Assembly (NCBI GenBank): GCA_025458665.1
Contig: JALOSG010000124.1
Coordinates: 1 to 7,749, forward strand
DNA length: 7,749 bases
Reading direction: 5' to 3'
From: Serpentinimonas sp.
Lineage (GTDB): Bacteria > Pseudomonadota > Gammaproteobacteria > Burkholderiales > Burkholderiaceae_C
A model generated the notes under the pieces. The model was not told where the DNA came from. It searched no databases and worked only from the letters and a program-made list of their open reading frames with translations. Each line of letters begins with the position of its first letter. Within the stretch, counting starts at the first letter, position 1. Of the stretch, positions 1 to 5,342 are shown piece after piece. The translations under genes and the position numbers were made by a program.

Positions 1-8
1 AGCCTCGT

Positions 9-38
9 ATTATGACACAACTTTCGTCGTCTTGTCAA
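9..38 (-). promoter_or_regulatory. Strong sigma-70 promoter (proximal, P2), firing left out of the window
   Basis: Read on the minus strand, a perfect TTGACA (33-38) is followed after 18 bases by CATAAT (9-14), which matches the -10 consensus at five of six positions. A run of seven A's on the minus strand (51-57) lies 13-19 bases upstream of the -35, where an UP element would sit. The bases after the -10 are ACGAGGCT, a fairly GC-rich discriminator. The start site would fall at about position 2. A near-consensus promoter with an A-tract and a GC-rich discriminator is typical of stable RNA operons, but the gene it serves is outside the window, so that link is inferred. Confidence 0.7.
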
Positions 39-68
39 AACACCCAGAAGTTTTTTTCTTCAACATCG

Positions 69-86
69 CAGCTACCTGCGTAGCTG
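69..86. repeat. Perfect hairpin in the leftward leader
   Basis: CAGCTAC (69-75) and GTAGCTG (80-86) form a perfect 7-base-pair stem with a four-base loop. There is no U-run directly after it on either strand, so it does not look like an intrinsic terminator. It lies between the two leftward promoters and would be in the RNA from the distal one. It could be a processing or structural element of a leader transcript. Confidence 0.5.
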
Positions 87-141
87 ATTGGTGAACTTCT
101 GACGCCCTTGCGGGACGCTCTTCAACACCTCTTGCGACTGG

Positions 142-156
142 GCATCTTGAAGATGC
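142..156. repeat. 15-base near-palindrome in the leftward leader
   Basis: GCATCTT (142-148) and AAGATGC (150-156) are perfect inverted arms around a single central base. The element begins about 20 bases downstream of the predicted start of the distal leftward promoter. One central base is too short for a hairpin loop unless the stem opens at the top, so a DNA-level binding site is as likely as an RNA structure. Confidence 0.45.
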
Positions 157-181
157 TGTATCGCGTTGTGCTGAGCCTCGC

Positions 182-211
182 AGTATACATCGGTTTTCCG
201 CGCGCAGTCAA
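182..211 (-). promoter_or_regulatory. Strong sigma-70 promoter (distal, P1), firing left
   Basis: On the minus strand TTGACT (206-211) is followed after 18 bases by TATACT (182-187). An A/T tract, AAAGTTTTTT on the minus strand (221-230), lies 10-19 bases upstream of the -35, as expected of an UP element. The discriminator GCGAGGCT shares the seven-mer CGAGGCT, at the identical offset, with the second promoter 173 bases downstream. Tandem promoters of similar design are characteristic of rRNA operons. Transcription would start near 175 and run through the hairpins at 142-156 and 69-86 and then through P2. The -35 and the spacer lie inside an inverted repeat. Confidence 0.68.
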
Positions 212-217
212 ACCGAT
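189..217. repeat. Inverted repeat overlapping the distal leftward promoter
   Basis: ATCGGTTT (189-196) and AAACCGAT (210-217) are perfect 8-base inverted arms separated by 13 bases. The right arm overlaps the -35 element (206-211), and the left arm and centre fill most of the spacer of the distal promoter. A dyad in this place could be an operator for a dimeric repressor. It lies upstream of the expected start site, so it would not be in that promoter's own RNA. I cannot name a regulator from the sequence. Confidence 0.6.
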
Positions 218-236
218 CGCAAAAAACTTTGTGCGC

Positions 237-342
237 GCTGCCAGCGGTGGCATCGCGTGCGTGCTTCCACCGTGAGGCAGTGGCAGCACACGGGCAGTGT
301 TCCTGGGCGCCCTGGACCAGCCTGCCACTCTGGCTGGCGCCC
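237..342. other. Two adjacent strong stem-loops, possible structured RNA
   Basis: The first stem-loop has outer arms GCTGCCA (237-243) and TGGCAGC (281-287) enclosing inner arms CGGTGG (245-250) and CCACCG (267-272). The second has CCAGCC (317-322) pairing with GGCTGG (332-337), continued below a seven-base bulge by GGGCG (305-309) with CGCCC (338-342). Nested perfect arms like these are more than I expect by chance in about 105 bases. I cannot match them to a known RNA family. The strand is unknown. On the minus strand they lie upstream of the distal promoter, so a separate transcript would be needed. Confidence 0.4.
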
Positions 343-357
343 CGCTTCGTAATTTAG

Positions 358-480
358 ATAGCTATGCCGCCGGGGAAGCACACAGCCCGTAGCTAGCTGC
401 CTCGCGGAGTCCTAGGAACGTCTGCAGAGCCAGGAACGGGGGAACTCCACCTTAATGAACACGAGGGATCAGGTCTAGAC
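358..480. repeat. Cluster of five perfect 8-base palindromes
   Basis: Five perfect palindromes occur: ATAGCTAT (358-365), AGCTAGCT (391-398), TCCTAGGA (410-417), TCTGCAGA (421-428) and GTCTAGAC (473-480). Three contain CTAG, and a further TCTAGA follows at 529-534. About 0.5 perfect 8-base palindromes are expected by chance in this length. They lie directly upstream of uup. They may be operator-like sites or the remains of an intergenic palindromic repeat. Confidence 0.5.
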
Positions 481-543
481 AGACTACCCGCCCTACGCAC
501 CTCCACCCTGGATAATGCAGCGCTACTTTCTAGATTGGTATCT

Positions 544-2523
544 ATGGCATTGATTTCCTTGCAGCAGGCACAGCTGGCCTTTGGTCATGTGCCCTTGCTG
601 GACCACTGCGACTTTGCGGTGGAGTCGAACGAGCGTGTGGGGCTTGTGGGTCGCAACGGGTCGGGCAAATCCTCCCTTCTGCGCATTCTTGCCGGACAGG
701 AAAAGCCCGACGATGGCGAGTTGCAGTACATCGGCGGGCTCCGGCTGGCCTTTGTGCCGCAGGAACCCGACTTTGCGCCAGGATCGCGGGTATTCGATCT
801 GGTGAGTGAGGGTCTGGCGCGGTCCAGGGCCGTGCGCGATTTGTACCTGGCAGCCTTGGAGAACCCCGATGCACACCCCGACGTGGACACCGGCGCGCTG
901 CAGAACGAGATTGAGGTGCTGGACGCGTGGAACTGGGAAAACCGTGTCACGGCGACCCTGGAGAAGCTTCAACTGGACGGTGATGCCCTGGTAGATGCCC
1001 TGTCCGGCGGGATGCGCAAGCGCGTAGCGCTGGCACAGGGGTTGGTAAGCCGACCCGATGTACTGCTTCTGGACGAACCCACGAACCATCTGGATTTGGA
1101 GGCCATCACCTGGCTGGAAGATCTGTTGCTGGAGTTTGCCGGTTCGGTGGTGGTCATTAGCCACGACCGGGCGTTTCTGGACCGCGTGGTGACTCGGGTG
1201 GTGGAACTGGACCGTGGACAACTCTCCAGCTATGACGGCAACTTCAGCCGCTACCAGGTGCTGAAGGAGGAGCGGCTGGCGCAGGAGGAAGTGATCAACG
1301 CCAAAGCCGACAAGCTGCTGGCTCAGGAGGAGGTGTGGATACGCAAGGGAGTGGAAGCGCGCCGCACCCGGGCGCAGGCCCGCATAGAACGCCTCAAGCG
1401 TTTGAGAGAGCAACGCGCCAGCCGGCGCGATGTGGTGGGCCGGGTGAAGCTGGAGGTGGACAGCGGCGCTCGCAGCGGCAAGCTGGTGGCCGAACTGGAA
1501 AAGGTGTGCAAGCACTTTGGCAGTGGCGATGCGCGCAAGGTGATAGTGAACAATTTCACCGCCACGATTCTGCGGGGAGACAAAGTGGGGCTGATTGGGC
1601 CCAACGGCGCCGGCAAGACAACGCTGCTGAAGCTGATCCTGGGGACGCTGGCCCCCGATTCCGGCACCGTGAAGCAGGGCACTCAGCTGCAGGTGGCTTA
1701 CTTTGACCAGATGCGCGACCAGCTCGACCTGGAGGCCACACTGGAAGATTTCATCAGCCCGGGCAGCGAGTGGATCGAGATTGCCGGCCGGCGCACCCAC
1801 GTGAAGAGTTACCTAGCGGATTTTCTGTTTTCTCCGGCACGGGCGCACGCGCCGGTGAAGACGCTGTCGGGCGGGGAGCGCAACCGGCTGCTGCTGGCGC
1901 GCCTGTTTGCCCGCCCTGCCAACGTGCTGGTGCTGGACGAGCCGACCAACGATCTGGACATCGATACGCTGGAGCTTCTGGAGGACTTGCTGGCCGACTA
2001 CAAAGGCACCGTGTTCCTGGTCAGCCACGACCGCCGCTTCCTGGACAACGTGGTGACCAGCACCATCGTGTTTGAAGGTGCTGGCCAGTGGCGCGAGTAC
2101 GAAGGCGATGTGCAGGACTGGATGACGCAGTCGGCGCGGGCGGCTGCACTGCGGGAGACTGCAAGCAAAAAGGCGGGGGCTGCAGAAAGCCCCCGGCCGA
2201 GCGCCTTGGAGAACGCCCCGACAGTGACCGCTCCCGCAGGCGCCACCTCATCCTCTGTGGCCACACCGGTCTCATCCCCAGACGCAACCGATAACGCCAA
2301 GCCACGCCGCAAGCTGAGCTACAAGGAGCAGCGGGAACTGGACGCTTTGCCCGCACAGATAGAAGCACTGGAGAAAGAGCAGGCCGACATTGACCAGGCC
2401 ATGGCGGGCGGCGCGCTCTACGGCAGCGACCCGGCGCGGGCTGCAGCGCTGGCGGCGCGGCACGCAGAGATTGACGAAGCATTGCTCGCTGCGCTGGAGC
2501 GGTGGGACGCGCTATCGACCTGA
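544..2523 (+). CDS. uup: ABC-F family ATPase Uup
   Basis: A 659-residue soluble ABC-F protein with two ATPase domains and no membrane segment. Domain 1 has Walker A GRNGSGKSS (about 36-44), signature LSGGM (153-157), Walker B LLLDEP (174-179) and H-loop SHDR (206-209). A charged helical linker (about 245-297) follows, the ABC-F feature that reaches towards the ribosomal P-site tRNA. Domain 2 has GPNGAGKTT (352-360), LSGGE (441-445), LVLDEP (462-467) and SHDR (494-497). A low-complexity A/P/S/T stretch (about 533-585) leads to a C-terminal coiled coil (about 590-655), the nucleic-acid-binding domain that marks Uup rather than EttA or the antibiotic-resistance ABC-Fs. Uup is linked to ribosome function and to tolerance of replication intermediates. 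I chose the ATG at 544 because the protein then opens MALISLQQAQ, as relatives do; an in-frame TTG at 535 is the alternative. Neither start has a clear Shine-Dalgarno sequence. Confidence 0.95.
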   Translation: MALISLQQAQLAFGHVPLLDHCDFAVESNERVGLVGRNGSGKSSLLRILAGQEKPDDGELQYIGGLRLAFVPQEPDFAPGSRVFDLVSEGLARSRAVRDLYLAALENPDAHPDVDTGALQNEIEVLDAWNWENRVTATLEKLQLDGDALVDALSGGMRKRVALAQGLVSRPDVLLLDEPTNHLDLEAITWLEDLLLEFAGSVVVISHDRAFLDRVVTRVVELDRGQLSSYDGNFSRYQVLKEERLAQEEVINAKADKLLAQEEVWIRKGVEARRTRAQARIERLKRLREQRASRRDVVGRVKLEVDSGARSGKLVAELEKVCKHFGSGDARKVIVNNFTATILRGDKVGLIGPNGAGKTTLLKLILGTLAPDSGTVKQGTQLQVAYFDQMRDQLDLEATLEDFISPGSEWIEIAGRRTHVKSYLADFLFSPARAHAPVKTLSGGERNRLLLARLFARPANVLVLDEPTNDLDIDTLELLEDLLADYKGTVFLVSHDRRFLDNVVTSTIVFEGAGQWREYEGDVQDWMTQSARAAALRETASKKAGAAESPRPSALENAPTVTAPAGATSSSVATPVSSPDATDNAKPRRKLSYKEQRELDALPAQIEALEKEQADIDQAMAGGALYGSDPARAAALAARHAEIDEALLAALERWDALST

Positions 2524-2551
2524 AGACAGACCTGAATATAGGCCTGAAACC
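2516..2551 (+). repeat. Three imperfect 12-base tandem repeats at the uup stop codon
   Basis: Units CGACCTGAAGAC (2516-2527), AGACCTGAATAT (2528-2539) and AGGCCTGAAACC (2540-2551) share the core (A/G)CCTGAA. The uup stop codon TGA lies in the first unit, so the repeat begins in the last codons and continues into the 80-base gap before the exporter gene. It may be a small slippage expansion. No terminator is evident in this gap, so read-through from uup into the next gene is possible. Confidence 0.55.
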
Positions 2552-2603
2552 CTGCCGGCCCGTCGTGCTTTGTGTCCTATGACAGCAATCCGGAAACGAT
2601 GAC

Positions 2604-3251
2604 ATGACACCGAACGAGTGGACCGCGCTGCTGGTGCTGGCTACTGCCACCAGTTTCACCCCCGGGCCCAACACCACGCTGTCGGCGGCACTGGCGGCCA
2701 ACGGCGGGTTGCGCCATGCGGGGCGGTTTGTTCTGGCTGTACCCGCGGGCTGGGGCTTGCTGTTCGCGCTGTGTGCGCTGGGGCTAGGTTCTGTGGTGCT
2801 GGCCGTACCCGCACTGAGCTGGGGCATCCTGCTGGCAGGCTCTGGCTACCTGCTTTGGCTGGCCTGGCGGCTGGCCCACGCCGCCGCCCCCAGCACTAAC
2901 ACGGGAGCCCCGCCCATGCAGGTGGGCTTCATGCAGGGTGTAATGCTGCAGTTCCTGAATATCAAAGCCTGGATGCTGGCGCTTTCCATCGTGGCGGGCT
3001 GGGTGGCCGGGAAACCCGATGCGGTGGAGCGTTTCTTCTGGATTCTTCCGGTGCTGCTGGCCTACGCCGCACTGAGCAACTTCACCTACGCGCTGGCTGG
3101 AACGCTGCTGCGTGAATGGCTGGCGGGCCCTTTGGTGCAGGACCAGCCGAGCTACGGCCGCCTGCGGGGCTTCAATCGCCTGATGGCCACTGCCCTGGTA
3201 CTGACGGCAGCATGGATGCTGTGGAACGGCATGCAGCCTGTGGCAACATGA
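2604..3251 (+). CDS. LysE/RhtB family amino-acid exporter
   Basis: A 215-residue, very hydrophobic inner-membrane protein of the LysE/RhtB translocator family, whose members export amino acids such as lysine, threonine or homoserine, probably by proton exchange. The family motif SFTPGPNT is at residues 17-24 in the first membrane helix. Further hydrophobic segments lie near 42-60, 62-86, 110-135, 144-168 and 192-208, which fits the usual six helices and the usual length. QFLNIKAW (116-123) stands where most members have LNPK, so the proline is replaced by isoleucine. The start has only a weak GGAAA upstream, and another ATG at 2599 is out of frame. The next gene, an aminotransferase, starts 66 bases after its stop. 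A role in exporting an amino acid handled by that enzyme is inference, and the substrate cannot be predicted. Confidence 0.9.
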   Translation: MTPNEWTALLVLATATSFTPGPNTTLSAALAANGGLRHAGRFVLAVPAGWGLLFALCALGLGSVVLAVPALSWGILLAGSGYLLWLAWRLAHAAAPSTNTGAPPMQVGFMQGVMLQFLNIKAWMLALSIVAGWVAGKPDAVERFFWILPVLLAYAALSNFTYALAGTLLREWLAGPLVQDQPSYGRLRGFNRLMATALVLTAAWMLWNGMQPVAT

Positions 3252-3317
3252 GGGTGTGAACCACCGGTTTGCACCACCCCGGCCTGCTGGGCCTCAGCGA
3301 ACGGAAGAGACACTGCG

Positions 3318-4628
3318 ATGAAATGGACGCTGGCCCAACGGGCCGAGAAAATGAACCCATCCATCATCAGGGAAATCCTGAAGGTGACGGAGCGGCCTGG
3401 CATAGTGAGCCTGGCAGGGGGCCTGCCCTCGCCGGCCACCTTCCCGCTGGATGCGTTTGCACAGGCTTGCGCCCAGGTGTTGCAGGCGGACGGGCGGGCC
3501 GCGCTGCAATACTCTTCGAGCGAAGGCTATGCGCCGTTGCGCGAGCAGGTGGCCCAGATGCTGCCCTGGGATGTGGACCCGGCACAGGTACTGATTACCA
3601 GCGGCTCCCAGCAGGGCTTGGACCTGGTGGGCAAAGTGCTGCTGGACCCGGGTAGCCGCGTTCTGGTGGAGACTCCCACCTATCTGGGTGCCTTGCAGGC
3701 GTTTGCGCCCATGGAGCCCGAGGTGGTGGGCGTGCGCAGCGACGAGGAAGGGATAGACCTGACCGACCTGTTGACCCAAATGGGTCAAAGCCCTTCCCAT
3801 CCGGAAGATGGCGGGCTGGAAGAACCAGACCGGCGGCGCCTGCTGCAGCTGGACCTGGCCCCCGACCTGGATCCCGCCCACGGCATGCCGCGCTTCCTCT
3901 ATGTGCTGCCCAACTTCCAGAACCCGACCGGGCGCACCATGAGCGAGGCACGCCGCGCCGAGTTGAGCCGTGTGGCCGCCGAGGTGGGACTGCCCCTGGT
4001 GGAAGACAACCCCTACGGAGACCTGTGGTTCGATACCGCGCCACCGACACCCCTGACGGCGCGCAACCCCGAGGCTTGTCTTTACCTGGGATCGTTCTCC
4101 AAAGTGCTGGCACCGGGGTTGCGGCTGGGCTACGTGGTGGCGCCCAAGGCGCTCTACCCCAAGCTGCTGCAGGCCAAACAGGCCGCGGACTTGCACACAC
4201 CCACCTTCAACCAGCGGCTGGTGCACGAGGTGATGAAAGACGGTTTTCTGGAGCGGCATGTGCCCACCATACGGGCGCTTTACAAAGCCCAGCGCGACGC
4301 GATGCTCGCGGCTCTGGAGACCCATATGCACGGGTTGGATGTGCGCTGGAACCAGCCCGACGGCGGCATGTTCCTGTGGGTACAACTGCCGGCTGGCCTG
4401 AACGCCATGGAACTGCTGCCGCATGCGGTGGAGCGCGGCGTGGCCTTTGTGCCGGGTAGCGCTTTCTATGCGGGCGAAGCCGATGCGCGCGCGGTGCGCC
4501 TGTCTTTCGTGACCTCCACGCCCGAGCAGATTGTTCGGGGCGTGGCGGCGCTGGCCGCCACCATCAAGGCCCAGCTGCACGCCGTTGCACACGGACCCGC
4601 CGCAGGTTCACTGCCCCGGGCCGCGTGA
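3318..4628 (+). CDS. PLP-dependent aminotransferase, class I/II fold (2-aminoadipate/MocR-type)
   Basis: A 436-residue cytosolic fold-type I aminotransferase that would move an amino group between an amino acid and a 2-oxoacid. Visible landmarks are SLAGGLPSP (31-39), the cofactor phosphate region TSGSQQG (94-100), NPTG with the PLP-contacting Asn202, Asp230 and Tyr233 in VEDNPYGD, the Schiff-base Lys262 in GSFSK, and the carboxylate-binding Arg394 in RLSF. These resemble the LysN/2-aminoadipate and MocR-like branch; there is no N-terminal DNA-binding domain. A good Shine-Dalgarno sequence, GGAAGAG (3303-3309), sits eight bases before the ATG. Residues about 151-190 form an unusually long, charged linker before RFLYVLPNFQNPTG, where I expect roughly ten residues. 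All catalytic residues are intact, so activity is expected. The stop codon overlaps the next start by one base. The substrate is unknown. Confidence 0.9.
   Translation: MKWTLAQRAEKMNPSIIREILKVTERPGIVSLAGGLPSPATFPLDAFAQACAQVLQADGRAALQYSSSEGYAPLREQVAQMLPWDVDPAQVLITSGSQQGLDLVGKVLLDPGSRVLVETPTYLGALQAFAPMEPEVVGVRSDEEGIDLTDLLTQMGQSPSHPEDGGLEEPDRRRLLQLDLAPDLDPAHGMPRFLYVLPNFQNPTGRTMSEARRAELSRVAAEVGLPLVEDNPYGDLWFDTAPPTPLTARNPEACLYLGSFSKVLAPGLRLGYVVAPKALYPKLLQAKQAADLHTPTFNQRLVHEVMKDGFLERHVPTIRALYKAQRDAMLAALETHMHGLDVRWNQPDGGMFLWVQLPAGLNAMELLPHAVERGVAFVPGSAFYAGEADARAVRLSFVTSTPEQIVRGVAALAATIKAQLHAVAHGPAAGSLPRAA
3771..3788. repeat. 18-base palindrome inside the aminotransferase insertion
   Basis: TTGACCCA (3771-3778) and TGGGTCAA (3781-3788) are perfect 8-base inverted arms around AA. 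It lies exactly where the aminotransferase carries its extra linker segment. It is read through as LTQMGQ, so the frame is kept. It might be part of a small palindromic repeat inserted in frame, or chance. Confidence 0.5.
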
Positions 4629-5326
4629 TGGCGGGTCTCGATCATCTCGTGGTGGCAGCCCGCACGCTGGAAGAAGGCGTGCAATGGTGTGAAGCCACGC
4701 TGGGCGTGACGCCCGGGCCGGGCGGAGAACATGCGCTGTTCGGCACGCACAACCGGCTGCTGCGGCTGGGTGACGGCGAAGGTCCCGTCGCAGAACCACC
4801 GCCTTACCTGGAAATCATTGCCATCAACCCGGCCGCCCAGCCCGCGCGGGCTGCGCCGCTGAAGCGGTGGTTCGACCTGGACGATGAAGCGCTGCAAGCA
4901 CGACTGGCACAGCAAGGTCCGCAACTCATTCACTGGGTGGCGCGGGTAGATCGGCTGGATGCGGTACTGGCCGCATGGGATGCGCTGGGCCTGCAGCGCG
5001 GTGCGCCCATTGCGGCGTCGCGCGCCACGCCGCAAGGTTTGCTGGAATGGCGCCTGACGGTGCGCGACGATGGCGCGCGCTTGCTGGACGGCTGCCTCCC
5101 CACGCTGATTGCATGGGGCCCGCGCCACCCCGTCACCGACATGCCGGTCAGTGGCCTGAAGCTGAAGGACTTTCGCCTGCTGCACCCCGATGCGCAACTC
5201 CTCACACAGGCCCTGCAGGTGGCTGGGCTGGGCGCGGTTCCAGTTCAAGCGACCGCTGCTGGCGCGGCAGCTGCAGGCCTGTGCGCCACCCTGACCACCC
5301 CGCGCGGCGAGGTGGTGTTGGGTTGA
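4628..5326 (+). CDS. Glyoxalase-like VOC-fold protein
   Basis: A 232-residue protein resembling the Glyoxalase_3-like group of the vicinal oxygen chelate fold. It opens MAGLDHLVVA, the usual first strand with a candidate metal ligand at His6; Glu62 in YLEIIAI and His102 in IHWV are other possible ligands. The region 135-170 (LLEWRLTV, GCLPTLIAWG) is typical of this group, followed by a second, weaker module with LKLKDFRLLHPD (177-188) and an Ala-rich tail. No reaction can be assigned, since the VOC fold covers dioxygenases, lyases, isomerases and binding proteins. The ATG shares its A with the TGA of the aminotransferase, so translation is probably coupled; the GTG one codon upstream (4625) is less likely. 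The overlap suggests a joint role, possibly dealing with an oxoacid or aldehyde product, but that is inference. Confidence 0.82.
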   Translation: MAGLDHLVVAARTLEEGVQWCEATLGVTPGPGGEHALFGTHNRLLRLGDGEGPVAEPPPYLEIIAINPAAQPARAAPLKRWFDLDDEALQARLAQQGPQLIHWVARVDRLDAVLAAWDALGLQRGAPIAASRATPQGLLEWRLTVRDDGARLLDGCLPTLIAWGPRHPVTDMPVSGLKLKDFRLLHPDAQLLTQALQVAGLGAVPVQATAAGAAAAGLCATLTTPRGEVVLG

Positions 5327-5342
5327 GCGGCGTTCAGGCCGC
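5327..5342. repeat. Small GC hairpin at the convergent junction
   Basis: GCGGC (5327-5331) and GCCGC (5338-5342) form a 5-base-pair stem with a six-base loop that contains the htpG stop codon. It starts at the first base after the stop codon of the VOC gene. No U-run follows on either strand, so it is not a standard intrinsic terminator, but it is the only structure between the two convergent genes. Confidence 0.4.

Larger units (their letters stand above)
1..543. other. Non-coding region upstream of uup
   Basis: This stretch holds no gene I can support. It is visibly less GC-rich than the flanking genes and contains stop codons in all frames apart from short chance runs. I saw no tRNA T-loop motif, tmRNA tag sequence, RNase P core or SRP core. 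It does hold two leftward promoters, several inverted repeats and a palindrome cluster, which are listed separately. The uup promoter should lie at its right end. The best -10 candidate is GATAAT at 511-516, but it has no matching -35 about 17 bases upstream, so I do not call it as a feature. The layout fits a divergent intergenic region between uup and a strongly transcribed gene off the left edge. Confidence 0.6.

Noticed and set aside
122..328. Possible 68-residue minus-strand protein in the left non-coding region
   Set aside because: It contains the -35 and -10 of the distal leftward promoter and its predicted start site, and parts of the strong stem-loops. It has no recognisable domain, and the transcript from that promoter would start inside it.
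400..480. Possible tmRNA, 6S RNA or SRP RNA upstream of uup
   Set aside because: I looked for the tmRNA tag and 3' CCA arm, the SRP core and the 6S bubble sequences and found none.
535..543. TTG start for uup three codons upstream
   Set aside because: It has no better ribosome binding site, and the ATG at 544 gives the N-terminus expected of the family.
523..1800. 425-codon open frame on the minus strand opposite uup
   Set aside because: It is a mirror of a clear ABC-F gene; long antisense frames are expected in GC-rich coding DNA. The translation shows no domain.
2021..2827. 268-codon minus-strand frame across the end of uup and the start of the exporter
   Set aside because: It overlaps two supported plus-strand genes, and its translation is low-complexity (Arg, Pro, Ala, Ser) without a domain.
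3294..4592. 432-codon open frame on the minus strand opposite the aminotransferase
   Set aside because: The plus-strand enzyme has all its catalytic motifs, while this frame is rich in His and Gln with no recognisable family, as expected of an antisense artefact.
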